A stretch of DNA of 64,000 bases. Source: Amycolatopsis orientalis DSM 43388. Its GTDB lineage: Bacteria; Actinomycetota; Actinomycetes; Mycobacteriales; Pseudonocardiaceae. The notes beneath the pieces were generated by a model. The model was not told the DNA's origin. It was given only the letters and a program-made list of their open reading frames with translations, and did not search any database. How positions within the stretch are numbered: position 1 is the first letter of the stretch; every line of letters starts with the position of its first letter. Made by a program: the position numbers and the translations under genes. Below are positions 47,073 through 57,280 of this stretch, piece after piece. The DNA lies in contig NZ_ASXG01000030.1 in NCBI RefSeq assembly GCF_000411975.1, positions 1 through 64,000 of the forward strand. The letters are read 5' to 3'.

Positions 47073-48822
47073 AGAACGGATCCGCGTTCTGCATCGAGTG
47101 CGCCTGCGGCCGCCACACCTCGCCGAGTTCGGTCGCCGTCCACAGTCCGCCGGCGTCGGCGACCACGATCGGCTGGCTCGGCGCCGCCGCGACCGCGCGC
47201 ACCGGCGCGGTGAGGTTCGAGCTGTTGTAAGCGTCCATCCGCCGTCCGTCGACCGACAGCCGCTGGACCGGCTGCGAGGGCGAAGACGTCGCGGCGACCA
47301 GGGTGTCCGGCGTCGAGCCCCAGTCCACGTCCAGCACGTCTGTCAGCACGCCGGGCTGCAGCACCCGTGGCTCGCGCAAGGTGACCGTGTCGCCGTTGCG
47401 CACCACCGACGCCACGACCAGCTGGCCGTTCACCGTCGCGGCCACGCGCGCGCCGTCCCGGGAGAGCCGCAGCACGCCGATCGGACCCAGCGCCAGCAGG
47501 TCGTTCGCGTTGACGCTCTGCCGCAGCCAATGGCCGTTCGGGTCGAGAACCATCCGCGCGATGATCGAGTGGTCGACAACCGTCCACACCTCGTTCGACG
47601 GACCGGCCCCGGCCTGCGCCGGACGCCAGGTCGGACGGCTCAGCGAACCGCCGCCGAGGTCGACCGTCGGGAGGTCGCGGCCGAGGTCGCCGATGCGCAG
47701 CCGCACCCGGTCGCCGTCCTGCTCGACCACCGCGAGGCGTTTGTCGTCGATCGACTGGGCCGCGCTGACCACCGCGTACGCGCCATTGCCCGCCGCGCCC
47801 GCGATCGGCGCGCCGTCGCTGAGTGAGCGGACGCGGCCGCCGACCGTCATCAGGCCCGGGCCCGGCGACGAGGAAGCGTTGTAGGAGGGCACGTCGCTGC
47901 TGCGCCAGTATTCGTGTCCGGGCACGAGCGGCGCGCCGTCGGCGAGCAGCCGGATCCGGGTGGACGTGACGGTCTGCATCGACAGCACGATCTGCGCGGC
48001 GATCAGCGACCGCGTGTCCAGTCCGACGCCGGTGAGCCCGCTCAGCTGCACCGTCAGCGAGCCGTCGTCGTTGTTCTTCACGTTGTTTTCGAGCGACACC
48101 CCGTCGCCGAACAAGTTCTTCACCGCGCCGGTCAGCCCGGCGGACGGCCCCTGCAGGATCAGGTCCATCACCCGGCCCGGCATGCCCGACTGCGGTTTCG
48201 CCGGGACATAACGCAGGTCCGGCACGAACGAGCCGGAGTCGGCCGAGTAGAAGCTCACCGAGACCGGGTTGTAGTTGCCGTCGAACTCGTCGTCGGTCAC
48301 CAGCAGCACCGGCGGGGGCGGGCTGGAGATCCGCCATTGCCCATCGGCCTGCTTGCGCACCTGGAAGGTCTGCTCGGCCGGACCGCTGCCGGGGATGAAC
48401 GCGGAATCCGCGCTCAGCGTGCCGAGCACCGAACCGCGCACGGTGACCGTGCGGACGTTCGGATCCGGGGTCGCCGACGACGGAGTGGGCGTCGTGGTGG
48501 CGCCGCTGGCGGCTGTGGGGTCGTAGACCGTGCTGAAGGTCTTGTCGATGATCGTGAACGAGCGGTTCGGCCGCCACGCGCCGCGCTGTCTTTCGTCCAG
48601 GAACGCCCGCGACGCCGCGTTGCCCGACCGCGGATCGGCGTTGGCTTTGATGAACAGCCGCACGATGTCGAGCGGATCGGCGTTGGCCGGCGGTTCCGGA
48701 GCGTCGTTGGCCTGCGGGGGCGCTTTTTCGACCGACACCACGACCGGCAGCGATTCCTGCGGAACGTTCGCGCAGCTCACGAGCACCAGTGCGCAGGCGA
48801 GCAGGACGAGCACTCGCCTCAC
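47062..48822 (-). CDS. lpqB: Lipoprotein LpqB, MtrAB accessory protein
   Basis: 586 residues from a GTG overlapping the mtrB stop (GTGA). The signal peptide ends LVLVSC with Cys17 as the lipid site. A GerMN-like domain (about 195-330) is followed by a beta-propeller-like C-terminal region with repeated VWTVVDHS, VLRLSRDGARVAA and VVADAGGLWTA blocks. In mycobacteria LpqB binds the MtrB sensor domain and tunes MtrA phosphorylation, affecting division and wall permeability. Last gene of the mtrA-mtrB-lpqB operon. Confidence 0.95.
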   Translation of the reverse strand: MRRVLVLLACALVLVSCANVPQESLPVVVSVEKAPPQANDAPEPPANADPLDIVRLFIKANADPRSGNAASRAFLDERQRGAWRPNRSFTIIDKTFSTVYDPTAASGATTTPTPSSATPDPNVRTVTVRGSVLGTLSADSAFIPGSGPAEQTFQVRKQADGQWRISSPPPPVLLVTDDEFDGNYNPVSVSFYSADSGSFVPDLRYVPAKPQSGMPGRVMDLILQGPSAGLTGAVKNLFGDGVSLENNVKNNDDGSLTVQLSGLTGVGLDTRSLIAAQIVLSMQTVTSTRIRLLADGAPLVPGHEYWRSSDVPSYNASSSPGPGLMTVGGRVRSLSDGAPIAGAAGNGAYAVVSAAQSIDDKRLAVVEQDGDRVRLRIGDLGRDLPTVDLGGGSLSRPTWRPAQAGAGPSNEVWTVVDHSIIARMVLDPNGHWLRQSVNANDLLALGPIGVLRLSRDGARVAATVNGQLVVASVVRNGDTVTLREPRVLQPGVLTDVLDVDWGSTPDTLVAATSSPSQPVQRLSVDGRRMDAYNSSNLTAPVRAVAAAPSQPIVVADAGGLWTATELGEVWRPQAHSMQNADPFYPG

Positions 48823-50549
48823 TGACCGACCTCCTCCCGGTCCGAGGCCGGATCGGCCAGGATCGCCTCCGGCGCGGGCTGCAGTTCGGCGACCGACGAC
48901 GGCTGCAGCGTGATCTCCGAAACGGCGTCCGGCGGCGGCAGCACCAGCGGGCTCTCCGCGATCGGCACGCCTTGCCGGCGCGGCACCACGAGCCGGAAGC
49001 AGGCACCGTGTCCCGGCTCGCCCCACGCGTCGAGGACGCCGCCGTGCAGCCGCGCGTCCTCCTGGCTGATCGCCAGGCCGAGGCCGGTGCCGCCGGTGCG
49101 CCGGTTGCGCGACGGGTCGGCGCGCCAGAACCGGTTGAACACCAGCTCGGCCTCCCCCGCGCGCAGGCCGACGCCGTAGTCCCGGACGGTGACCGCGACC
49201 GCGGACTCGTTCACCGCGACCGTCAGCACCACCGGTTTGCCCTCGCTGTGGTCGACCGCGTTTGCCAGCAGATTGCGCAGGATCCGCTCGATCCGGCGCG
49301 CGTCCACCTCGGCGGAGGCGTCCTCGTCCGGCAGCACCAGTTCGACCGCGCTGCCCGCGGTCCCGGCGAGCACGCGCACCTGCTCGACCGCGCGCGTCGC
49401 GATCGGCCGCACGTCGATGTACTCGGCGGACAGTTCCTCGACCCCCGCGTCGAGCCGGCTGATCTCCAGCAGGTCGCCGAGCAGCGCCTCGAACCGGTCC
49501 AGCTCGTCGACCAGCAGCTCGGTGGAGCGGGCGAGACCGGGTGGGAACTGCTCGCGGGACGCGTGCAGCACGTCGGCGGCCATCCGGACGGTGGTGAGCG
49601 GGGTGCGCAGCTCGTGCGACACGTCGGAGGTGAAGCGGCGCTGCAGCCCGCCGAATTCCTCGAGCTGCCGGATCTGGTTCTGGATGCTGGCCGCCATGCT
49701 GTTGTAGGACACCGCGAGTTTGGCGAGGTCGTCCTCGCCCACGACGGCGAGCCGCTGGTCGAGGTCGCCGCCGGCGAACTGCTCGGCCGCCGCGACGGCC
49801 TGCCGGACCGGCCGCACCACCTGCCGGACCACCAGGTTCGTGATGCCGGCGAGCAGCAGCAGGAGCACGATTCCGGCCACGAACAGCGTGTTCTGCACCG
49901 TCGACACGGTGGTCTGCTCGCTGGTGAGCGGGAACAGCAAATACAGCTGCAGCGGAGTGGCCGCGGTCGCCAGCGAGGTGCCGACGATCAGGTAGGTCGT
50001 CCGCACGCCGTTCTCGTCGACGGTGTGCTCGACCCGCGCGAGATGATCGGCCTCCACGAACTGGCGCAGCCGCTCCGGCACCGAGTTGAACGGACCGACG
50101 AACACCGGGTCCGCGTCCGACTGGCCGCGCCCGACGCTGGCGAGCACCGGCTCGAAGGTGCCCGCGGTGGACCCCGCGCGCGACGACGACGTGGTCGAGA
50201 TCTTCTTGAGCGCGTTCTGCAGCCGCGTGTGCAGCGCGTCCGGGGACTCGCCGCCGATCCCGACCAGTTCGCGCGCGGCGGTGTCGGCCAGCGCCTGGGT
50301 CTGCTCGACCGCGGCGCGGCGCTTGGTGTCCAGCAGCCGTTCGGTGATCTGGTTCTGCAGCACCATGCCCAGCACGAACACCACGGCCGAGGACAGCGCG
50401 AGCGTCGAGATCGTGACGCGGAACTGCAGGGAGTGCTTCCACAGCTCGTTGAACGCCACCGCGCGGCGGCGGGCGAAAACCGCGACCCGTCCGGCGAGCC
50501 GAGTCGCGGCGCGGGCGGCGGCGCGAAGCCGCCCCGCGAAACCGGTCAT
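48819..50549 (-). CDS. mtrB: Sensor histidine kinase MtrB
   Basis: 576 residues. Two membrane helices (about 48-70 and 208-232) flank an extracellular sensor domain, then HAMP, the HisKA helix with phosphorylated His in DVSHELRTPLTTVRM (about 310) and the ATPase domain with NLLANAVDHSEGK and RDYGVGLRAGE. It phosphorylates MtrA in response to wall or osmotic cues and division-septum proteins. It starts seven bases after the mtrA stop. The C-terminal tail past the kinase core is about 60 residues long and Pro/Glu-rich. Confidence 0.96.
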   Translation of the reverse strand: MTGFAGRLRAAARAATRLAGRVAVFARRRAVAFNELWKHSLQFRVTISTLALSSAVVFVLGMVLQNQITERLLDTKRRAAVEQTQALADTAARELVGIGGESPDALHTRLQNALKKISTTSSSRAGSTAGTFEPVLASVGRGQSDADPVFVGPFNSVPERLRQFVEADHLARVEHTVDENGVRTTYLIVGTSLATAATPLQLYLLFPLTSEQTTVSTVQNTLFVAGIVLLLLLAGITNLVVRQVVRPVRQAVAAAEQFAGGDLDQRLAVVGEDDLAKLAVSYNSMAASIQNQIRQLEEFGGLQRRFTSDVSHELRTPLTTVRMAADVLHASREQFPPGLARSTELLVDELDRFEALLGDLLEISRLDAGVEELSAEYIDVRPIATRAVEQVRVLAGTAGSAVELVLPDEDASAEVDARRIERILRNLLANAVDHSEGKPVVLTVAVNESAVAVTVRDYGVGLRAGEAELVFNRFWRADPSRNRRTGGTGLGLAISQEDARLHGGVLDAWGEPGHGACFRLVVPRRQGVPIAESPLVLPPPDAVSEITLQPSSVAELQPAPEAILADPASDREEVGQ

Positions 50550-50556
50550 CGCACGA

Positions 50557-51240
50557 TCACGGCGGGCCGGCCTTGTACCCGACTCCGCGCACCGTCAGCA
50601 CCACCTCGGGGTGCTCCGGGTCCTTCTCCACCTTCGAGCGCAGGCGCTGGACGTGCACGTTCACCAGCCGCGTGTCGGCCGCGTGCCGGTAGCCCCACAC
50701 CTGTTCGAGCAGCACCTCGCGGGTGAACACCTGGCGCGGCTTGCGGGCCAGCGCCACGAGCAGGTCGAACTCGAGCGGCGTCAGCGGGATCGCCTTGCCG
50801 TCGCGGGTCACCTCGTGTCCGGGCACGTCGATCGCCAGGTCGCCGATGGTCAGCGATTCGGCGGGCTCGGCCTCGGTGCGGCGCATCCGGGCGCGCACGC
50901 GGGCGACGAGTTCCTTCGGCTTGAACGGCTTGACCACGTAGTCGTCGGCGCCGGACTCGAGCCCGAGCACGATGTCCACGGTGTCGCTCTTGGCGGTGAG
51001 CATGACGATCGGCACGCCGGACTCGGCGCGGATCGCCTTGCACACGTCGATGCCGTTCATGCCGGGCAGCATGAGGTCGAGCAGGACCAGGTCCGGTTTC
51101 AGCTCCCGCAGCGCGGGCAGCGCCCGCGAACCGTCCGCGACCACCGCGGTGTCGAACCCTTCGCCGCGGAGCACGATGGTGAGCATCTCCGCGAGCGCCG
51201 GGTCGTCGTCGACCACCAAGACACGTGCCTTCATGACCAC
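50557..51240 (-). CDS. mtrA: Response regulator MtrA
   Basis: 227 residues. The receiver domain has the acidic pocket Asp11-13 region (VLVVDDDPALAEML), the phosphorylated Asp55 in LVLLDLMLPGMNG, and Lys in PFKPKELVARV. The OmpR-type winged helix ends VVLTVRGVGYKAG. It regulates division, wall and chromosome-initiation genes in actinobacteria. GTG at 51240 or ATG at 51234 are both possible; a GGGAGG lies 12 bases before the GTG. First gene of the operon. Confidence 0.97.
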   Translation of the reverse strand: MVMKARVLVVDDDPALAEMLTIVLRGEGFDTAVVADGSRALPALRELKPDLVLLDLMLPGMNGIDVCKAIRAESGVPIVMLTAKSDTVDIVLGLESGADDYVVKPFKPKELVARVRARMRRTEAEPAESLTIGDLAIDVPGHEVTRDGKAIPLTPLEFDLLVALARKPRQVFTREVLLEQVWGYRHAADTRLVNVHVQRLRSKVEKDPEHPEVVLTVRGVGYKAGPP

Positions 51241-51407
51241 ATGTTCGCACTACCTCCCGCACCCGTGCGCACGACCCGCGCGTTTGACCACCGGAAAGAT
51301 CAAGATCACCGCCCCGGTTGGGCCATCCGGACGCCGCGGGCGCCCGGCCGCGGCCGGATTCGCCCGCTCAGCCGAACAGATCGCAGCCGAGCGGTTACTG
51401 TTGCGCT

Positions 51408-52193
51408 ATGCGGAACCAGGACTCGGGAAACGCAACGGGGAGCGCGGTGCAGTCCGTCGACCGGGCGATCACGGTCCTGGAACTGCTGGCCCGCAACGGC
51501 GAAACGGGCATTACCGAGATCGCCGGCGAGCTGGGCGTGCACAAGTCCACCGCGTCGCGGCTGCTGAGCGTGCTGGAGGCGCACGGGCTGGTCGAGCAGC
51601 TGGGCGAACGCGGCAAGTACGCGATCGGCTTCGGCGTGGTCCGGCTGGCCGGGGCCGCGACCGGCCGGATGGACCTGGCGAAGCTCGGCAGGCAGACCTG
51701 CCAGGCGCTCGCCGAGGAGCTGGGCGAGACGGTCAACATCGCGATCGCCGACGACGGCGTCGCGATCAACATCAGCCAGGCCCGCGGGTCGGCCGCGATC
51801 ACCACGCAGAACTGGACCGGGCAGCGCACGCCGCTGCACGCCACCTCCAGCGGCAAGGTGCTGCTGGCCGCGATGGACGAGGCCGAGCGCAAGCGGATGC
51901 TCGCGCACGAGCTGGAGCAGTACACGCCGCGCACCACGATCGACCGGGAAGAGCTGGCGGCCGAGCTGGAGCGGGTCGCCGAGGACGGTTACGCGGCTTC
52001 CTTCGAGGAGCTGGAACTGGGCATGCACGCGGTCGCGGTGCCGGTGCGCGGCCCCGGCGGCGAGGTCGTCGCGGCGATGAGCGCGTCCGGTCCGTCCTAC
52101 CGGCTGTCCAAACAGCGGATCCGCCAGATCGTCGCGCCGATGGCCGAGGCGGCCCGGGAGCTTTCCGCTCAGCTCGGCTACTTCTCCGCGTGA
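51408..52193 (+). CDS. IclR family transcriptional regulator
   Basis: 261 residues. The winged helix is about 15-75 (ITEIAGELGVHKSTASRLLS), and the IclR effector domain has TPLHATSSGKVLLA and the conserved C-terminal SGPSYRLSKQRI. It lies just upstream of, and on the same strand as, the N-methyl amine oxidation operon and probably controls it, possibly as a repressor released by sarcosine or betaine intermediates. Divergent from mtrA. ATG at 51408. Confidence 0.92.
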   Translation: MRNQDSGNATGSAVQSVDRAITVLELLARNGETGITEIAGELGVHKSTASRLLSVLEAHGLVEQLGERGKYAIGFGVVRLAGAATGRMDLAKLGRQTCQALAEELGETVNIAIADDGVAINISQARGSAAITTQNWTGQRTPLHATSSGKVLLAAMDEAERKRMLAHELEQYTPRTTIDREELAAELERVAEDGYAASFEELELGMHAVAVPVRGPGGEVVAAMSASGPSYRLSKQRIRQIVAPMAEAARELSAQLGYFSA

Positions 52194-52215
52194 ACTCCCC
52201 GGCCGCGGCGCTCTC

Positions 52216-52256
52216 TTGACAGCGCGCCCGCGATCCCGCAATTTGTGAGTTGCAGC
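52216..52256 (+). promoter_or_regulatory. Candidate promoter and IclR site upstream of the FAD-GcvT gene
   Basis: TTGACA at 52216-52221 is a perfect -35, with CAATTT 17 bases downstream as a weak -10. GCAATTTGTGAGTTGC around 52238-52253 forms a small imperfect palindrome of the sort bound by IclR proteins. Confidence 0.45.
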
Positions 52257-52374
52257 AGACGGAACATCGATCTCCATCCGCAACGCTTCCTCTCCCCGGC
52301 GGGGGCGTTCCGGCATGCCTGTCTCGTCCCGAGCCGGGCCGTCCGCGACGGCCGGCAGGCAGGAGGTACTCGCG

Positions 52375-54609
52375 ATGGCAGTGCGACCGCGGGTGGTTGT
52401 GCTCGGCGCCGGGCTCCTCGGCTGCGCGGTCGCCGACGAGCTGACCGAACGGGGCTGGACGGACATCACCGTGCTGGAACCGGAACCGGCGATCGCCTCC
52501 GCCGGGCCGGGCCTGCTCTTCCGCGCGCACGCGGACCGCACGGCGTCCGAGTTCGCGAAGTACACCGCGGAGAAATACAGCGGGCTGACCGTCGACGGCG
52601 GCTGGTGTTTCCAGCCGGTCGGGAGCCTGGAACTCGCGACCACGCCGGAGGGGCTTTCCCAGCTGCGCCAACGGCTTGGCTGGGCGACCTCGTCCGGCGT
52701 GCGCGGCTATCTGCGCGAACCGGGCGAATGCGCCCAGCTGCACCCGCTGCTCGACTCCGCGAAGGTGTTCGGCGGCCTCCATCTCCCCGGAGACGGGCTG
52801 CTCAAACCGCTCCGCGCGGCGCTCGCCCAAGCACACCGCGCGAAGGAACGCGGGGCGAAATTCCTTACCGGGCAAGAAATCGTCGAGATCGTGCGCACGG
52901 CGGGGCGGGTGACCGCGGTGGCGACGGCGACTGACCGGTTCCGCGCCGACGTGGTCATTTCCTGTGCCGGAGTGCGCGGGCCGCGGTTCGGGCGGCTGGT
53001 CGATCTTTCGGTGCCGGTGGTGCCGATCGCGGTCGATCACGCGCGCACCACGCCGCTGGCCCAGCTCGCCGGGGACAACGACCACTTCACCGAGGCGGAC
53101 AAACCGATTCTGCGCGGAGCCGGGCTGGCGCTGCGCGAGCACGTCGACCGGCTGGGCATCAGCGCGCTGGGTCCGGTCGAAACCGACGCCGCGTTCGCTC
53201 CGGCGGTCTTCGAGGAGGCGTGGACGGCCGCGGTCGGCTTGGTGCCCGCGCTCGCCGACGCGAAGGTCGAGGAGGGCACCCGGCACCTGGTCCCGGGAAC
53301 GCCGGACGGGTTGCCGCTGCTGGGCGAGCATCCGGATCTCGACGGGTTCTGGGTCGCCGAAGCGGTCGACTGCGGGTGGTCCGCCGGGGTCGCGCGAGAG
53401 CTGGCGCGCTGGCTCATCGAGGGACAAGCGCACCTCGATCTGCACTCCGTCGACCTCGCCCGGTTCGATCGCCTGCAGCTCGCGCCGGGCCGGGTGCGGG
53501 AGCGGAGTTTGGCGGCGGCGGGCCATCCGCGACCGGCGACGGAAGCGCCGCGGACGACGCCCTGCTACGAGCGCGAAGCCGCGCTGGGCGCGGAGTTTCG
53601 CGAGGAAGACGGCTGGGCACGGCCTCAGCGGTACACCGGTCCCCGCGCGGAGGCCGTCGCGGCTCGGAGCCGGGTCGCGTTGTTCGACCTGACCCCGCGG
53701 CGCCGGCTGGAGATCACCGGCCGCGGCGCGCTGCCGTTCCTGCAGACGATGACCACGAACCAGCTCGACCGTCCGCCCGGCTCGGTCACCAACACGTTGC
53801 TGCTCGGCGAAGACGGCGGGGTGCGCAGCGATCTGACCGTCGCCCGGCTCGGCGGGGAGCAGTTCCACGTCGCCGCGCACCACCACCGGGACATCGCCTG
53901 GCTGCGCCGTCATCTGCCCGGCGACGGCTCGGTCCAGCTGCGCGAAACCACCGGCGGCACCTGCTGTCTCGGATTGTGGGGGCCGCTCGCCGAGCGGGTG
54001 CTGCCCGAGCTGTCCACATCGGACACCCGGGCTTGGCGGACATACGTCGGCGACGTGCCGGTGACCGTGCTGCGCATCTCCGAAGTGGGCGAGCCCGGCT
54101 GGGAGCTGCACACCGGCGCGGATCTCGGCCGGTCGCTCTGGGACGCGCTCTGGTCCGCCGGGGAGCCGCACGGGATCGCGGCGGCCGGAGAAGACGCGCT
54201 GCGCAGCCTCCGGATGGAGGAAGGCCAGCGAAACTGCGGCGTCGACGTGACCACCGAGCACGATCCGTACGAGGCCGGCCTCGGGTTCGCGGTGCGGATG
54301 GACAAGGGCTACTTCCTCGGCCGGGACACGCTTCTCCACCGTTCTCCCGCGACGGTGCGCCGGAAACTGGTGTGCTTGACCGTCGAGCACCCGGATTCGA
54401 TTCTGCACGGACGGGAACCGGTGTACGTCGACGGCCGTCCGGCGGGATACGTCACGAGCGGCGCGTACGGCTACACCGTTGACAAAAACCTGGCCTACGC
54501 CTGGCTGCCCGTCGAGGATTCCCGGCCGCGGACGCCGGTGGAAATCGAGCACTTCGGGAAACGGTTGTCGGCGAAGGTGGCCGCGGAGCCGTTGAGGAGC
54601 GGCGAATGA
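52375..54609 (+). CDS. FAD-dependent N-methyl amine dehydrogenase with GcvT domain (DMGDH/SARDH-like)
   Basis: 744 residues in two parts. An N-terminal DAO-type FAD domain (about 5-370) opens [21 protein letters not shown] linker FAO_M-like piece (about 400-450) precedes an aminomethyltransferase GcvT domain (about 450-740) with [17 protein letters not shown] and the C-terminal barrel [12 protein letters not shown]. The arrangement matches dimethylglycine and sarcosine dehydrogenases, which demethylate the amine and hand the one-carbon unit to tetrahydrofolate. GGAGG lies 13 bases before the ATG. It is coupled to the next oxidase gene by an ATGA overlap. Confidence 0.9.
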   Translation: MAVRPRVVVLGAGLLGCAVADELTERGWTDITVLEPEPAIASAGPGLLFRAHADRTASEFAKYTAEKYSGLTVDGGWCFQPVGSLELATTPEGLSQLRQRLGWATSSGVRGYLREPGECAQLHPLLDSAKVFGGLHLPGDGLLKPLRAALAQAHRAKERGAKFLTGQEIVEIVRTAGRVTAVATATDRFRADVVISCAGVRGPRFGRLVDLSVPVVPIAVDHARTTPLAQLAGDNDHFTEADKPILRGAGLALREHVDRLGISALGPVETDAAFAPAVFEEAWTAAVGLVPALADAKVEEGTRHLVPGTPDGLPLLGEHPDLDGFWVAEAVDCGWSAGVARELARWLIEGQAHLDLHSVDLARFDRLQLAPGRVRERSLAAAGHPRPATEAPRTTPCYEREAALGAEFREEDGWARPQRYTGPRAEAVAARSRVALFDLTPRRRLEITGRGALPFLQTMTTNQLDRPPGSVTNTLLLGEDGGVRSDLTVARLGGEQFHVAAHHHRDIAWLRRHLPGDGSVQLRETTGGTCCLGLWGPLAERVLPELSTSDTRAWRTYVGDVPVTVLRISEVGEPGWELHTGADLGRSLWDALWSAGEPHGIAAAGEDALRSLRMEEGQRNCGVDVTTEHDPYEAGLGFAVRMDKGYFLGRDTLLHRSPATVRRKLVCLTVEHPDSILHGREPVYVDGRPAGYVTSGAYGYTVDKNLAYAWLPVEDSRPRTPVEIEHFGKRLSAKVAAEPLRSGE

Positions 54610-55730
54610 CGCATTACGACGTCATCGTGGTCGGTCTCGGCGGAATGGGCAGCGCGGCTGCCTACCGGCTGGCGCGCCGAGGGCAGAAGGTGCTCGGGAT
54701 CGACCAGTTCGCGCCGGTGCACAACCTCGGGTCGAGCCACGGTGGTTCGCGGATCACGCGGCAGGCCTACCTCGAAGGTCCGGATTACGTACCGCTGCTG
54801 CTGCGCGCGCACGAGATGTGGGACGAACTCGAACGCGATTCCGGCCGGTCGCTGTTCACCCGCTGCGGCGCGGTGATGGGCGGACCGCCGGAGTCGCGCA
54901 CGATTACCGGCAGCACGCTTTCCGCGGAGAAGTTCGACATCCCGCACGAAATCCTGGACGCGGCCGAGATCCGGCGCCGGTTCCCCACCATCACCCCGGC
55001 AGAGGACGAGGTAGCCCTGTGCGAGCCGGGCGCCGGATTCGTGTCGCCCGAAGGAAGCGTCGCCGCACACCTGCGGCTCGCCGCGCGCCACGGTGCCGAA
55101 CTGCACCACGAAGAGCAGGTGTTCACGTGGACCAGCACGGAAACCGGCGTGCGCGTCGGCACCGCTTCGAGCTACTACACCGCCGAACGGCTCGTGCTCT
55201 GCCCGGGCGCGTGGGCACCGGTGCTGCTCGCCGACCTAGGCGTCGATTTCGAGGTGCGACGTCAGGTCCAGTACTGGTTCGAACCGGCGGACGTGCGGCC
55301 GTTCGTCGATCATCCCGTCTACCTTTGGGAAACCGCTGAAGGCAGCCAATTCTACGGATTCCCCGCGCATACCGCGCAAGGCGTCAAAGTCGCGGCGCAC
55401 CATGGCGGCGTCCCGTGCACCGCCGACACGATCGACCGGCAGGTCCACGCCGACGAGGTGCGCGCGGTCGCCCGCCTGGTCGGCTCGCGGCTGCCGACGC
55501 TCCCGGCGACCTTCCGCCGCGCGGCGGCTTGCCTCTACACGAACACCCCGGACGAGCACTTCGTGCTCGCCCCGCATCCGCAGCATCCGCGAGCGGTAGT
55601 GGCCTGCGGATTTTCCGGGCACGGCTTCAAATTCGTGCCGGTAGTCGGGGAAATCCTCGCCGACCTGATCGTCGACGGAGAGACTCGGCACCCGATCTCG
55701 CTGTTCGACCCGGCGAGGTTCACGCAGTAG
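54606..55730 (+). CDS. Monomeric sarcosine oxidase / N-methyl-L-tryptophan oxidase family protein
   Basis: 374 residues. FAD fold [21 protein letters not shown] is followed by the MSOX/SolA signature [21 protein letters not shown] and [29 protein letters not shown] contains the Cys that carries covalent FAD in this family. It oxidises sarcosine or a related N-methyl amino acid to formaldehyde and the free amino acid. Second gene of the IclR-linked operon after the FAD-GcvT gene, giving two demethylating enzymes in a row. Confidence 0.92.
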   Translation: MTHYDVIVVGLGGMGSAAAYRLARRGQKVLGIDQFAPVHNLGSSHGGSRITRQAYLEGPDYVPLLLRAHEMWDELERDSGRSLFTRCGAVMGGPPESRTITGSTLSAEKFDIPHEILDAAEIRRRFPTITPAEDEVALCEPGAGFVSPEGSVAAHLRLAARHGAELHHEEQVFTWTSTETGVRVGTASSYYTAERLVLCPGAWAPVLLADLGVDFEVRRQVQYWFEPADVRPFVDHPVYLWETAEGSQFYGFPAHTAQGVKVAAHHGGVPCTADTIDRQVHADEVRAVARLVGSRLPTLPATFRRAAACLYTNTPDEHFVLAPHPQHPRAVVACGFSGHGFKFVPVVGEILADLIVDGETRHPISLFDPARFTQ

Positions 55731-56622
55731 CGAAATAGTGCTCCTCGGCCAGGTCTTCAAGCAGGCCAGGGTGTTCCGGCTTCCAGTCGAGCAGCTCGCG
55801 CGTGCGCGCGGCGGACGTCGGGGCGTCGGCCTGCACCATCGGCGCGAGGAACCCGAAGTGCGCGGGGGCTTCCTCCGCCGTGATGGACTTCGCCGGGACC
55901 CCGAGCCGCGAGCCGATCGTCTCGGCGATCTGCCGGAGCGAAACGGCTTCGTCGCCGACCGCGTGCAGCATGGATCCGGCCGGGGCCTTCTCCAGCGCCA
56001 GCCGGTACAGCCGGGCCGCGTCGAGGGTGTGGCCGGCGGACCAGCGGTTGGCTCCGTCGCCGACGTACGGCGAAACCCCAGCCGCGCGAGCGAACTGGAT
56101 CATGGTCGGGACGAACCCGTGCTTGTCGAGCGAACTGTGCACCGACGGCGGCAGCCGCACCACTGACGGCCGGACGCCGCGTTCGGCGAGCCCGAGCACG
56201 TAGTTTTCCGCGTCGACCCGCGGGCCGCCGGGCAACCGGTCCTCCTCCGTGCCGAGCCTGCCGAGCCCGGCGAACATCAAGGTCCCGGAGGTCGAGACCA
56301 GTGGCTTGCCGGTGCCGGCGAGCGTTTCGCCAAGCGCCTTCAGCGCGGCGAAGTCCGCTTCGACGGCGCTGGCGAACTCGCCGCTGGCCATCAGATCGTG
56401 CTTGAACGCCAGATGCACGACCCCGTCCGCCTCGGCGGCCGCTTCGCGCAGGCCGTCGAGATCGTCGAGGTCGCCGCGCCGCACTCGCGCACCGCGTTCG
56501 GCCAGCGTCGCGGCGGAGGCGTCCGACCGGGCGAGGCCGACCACCTCGTGTCCGGCGGAGAGCAGTTCGGGAACGAGAGCCGAGCCGACGTGGCCGCTGG
56601 CCCCGGTGACGAAAACCCGCAT
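55720..56622 (-). CDS. NAD-dependent epimerase/dehydratase-like (extended SDR) protein
   Basis: 300 residues with the GxxGxxG NAD(P) fold [19 protein letters not shown] at the N-terminus. The catalytic Tyr/Lys dyad is not clearly seen: [13 protein letters not shown] has a Tyr but the following Lys is absent, so catalysis may differ or be atypical SDR-like. C-terminal [16 protein letters not shown] is typical of the NAD(P)H-binding/NmrA-like actinobacterial group. It is divergent from a TetR gene with two shared operators between them, so it is its probable target. It overlaps the oxidase gene end by 11 bases. Confidence 0.85.
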   Translation of the reverse strand: MRVFVTGASGHVGSALVPELLSAGHEVVGLARSDASAATLAERGARVRRGDLDDLDGLREAAAEADGVVHLAFKHDLMASGEFASAVEADFAALKALGETLAGTGKPLVSTSGTLMFAGLGRLGTEEDRLPGGPRVDAENYVLGLAERGVRPSVVRLPPSVHSSLDKHGFVPTMIQFARAAGVSPYVGDGANRWSAGHTLDAARLYRLALEKAPAGSMLHAVGDEAVSLRQIAETIGSRLGVPAKSITAEEAPAHFGFLAPMVQADAPTSAARTRELLDWKPEHPGLLEDLAEEHYFATA

Positions 56623-56641
56623 GGAATCGTCCTTCCACAGT

Positions 56642-56692
56642 TGATGACACCTGGTGACATCACCCTACGCCTGATGTCATCCGGTGTCATCA
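56642..56692. promoter_or_regulatory. Two TetR operators 30 bp apart with embedded promoter
   Basis: TGATGACACC-T-GGTGACATCA (56642-56662) and TGATGTCATC-C-GGTGTCATCA (56672-56692) are imperfect 21-bp palindromes spaced exactly 30 bp, about three helix turns. On the minus strand ATGACA (56690-56685), 17 bases, TAGGGT (56667-56662) forms a promoter for the SDR gene covered by both operators. TetR starts 15 bases to the right. Confidence 0.75.
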
Positions 56693-56707
56693 CCTAGACT
56701 GGACAGC

Positions 56708-57280
56708 ATGGGCCGCTGGGAACCGAACGCACGCCACCGCTTGGCGCAGGCGGCGCTCGACCTGTTCGCCGAACGCGGCTACGACCAGACGACGGTCGCC
56801 GAAATCGCCGAACGCGCCAGGCTCACGAAGCGCACTTTCTTCCGCTATTTCGCCGACAAGCGGGAGGTGCTGTTCGGCGGGCAGGACGAACTGGCCCAGC
56901 TCTTCTCCGAGGGCATCTCCGGGACGCCAGCGGACGCGACGCCGTTCGAAGCGGTCGGTGGGGCACTGGCAGCCCTGGGAGCGATTTTCACCAGCGAGCG
57001 GCTGGCTCAGGCCCGTGCCCGGCAGGCGGTCGTGGCGGCGAACAGCGAACTGCTCGAACGCGAATTGCTCAAGCGCGCCAAGCTGGTCCAGGCCATGCAC
57101 GACGCGCTCGCCGAGCACGGGATCAAAGAGCCAGCCGCACGCGTCGCGGCGGAATTGGGCTGCCTCGCCTTCACAACGGCCTTCCACCGCTGGGTCGAAG
57201 CAGACAACCGGCGGGAGTTCACCGCGCTGGCCGCCGAAGTGCTAGCCGAGCTGCGCACCGCCACCGCAGCCCTGGGCTAA
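56708..57280 (+). CDS. TetR family transcriptional regulator
   Basis: 190 residues. The TetR_N helix-turn-helix is about 12-58 (FAERGYDQTTVAEIAERARL then TKRTFFRYFADKREVLF). The C-terminal ligand domain (TetR_C_17-like) is helical. It is divergent from the SDR gene and very probably binds the paired palindromes between them, repressing both itself and the dehydrogenase. ATG at 56708 chosen over a GTG within the operator. Its stop overlaps that of thymidylate kinase. Confidence 0.93.
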   Translation: MGRWEPNARHRLAQAALDLFAERGYDQTTVAEIAERARLTKRTFFRYFADKREVLFGGQDELAQLFSEGISGTPADATPFEAVGGALAALGAIFTSERLAQARARQAVVAANSELLERELLKRAKLVQAMHDALAEHGIKEPAARVAAELGCLAFTTAFHRWVEADNRREFTALAAEVLAELRTATAALG

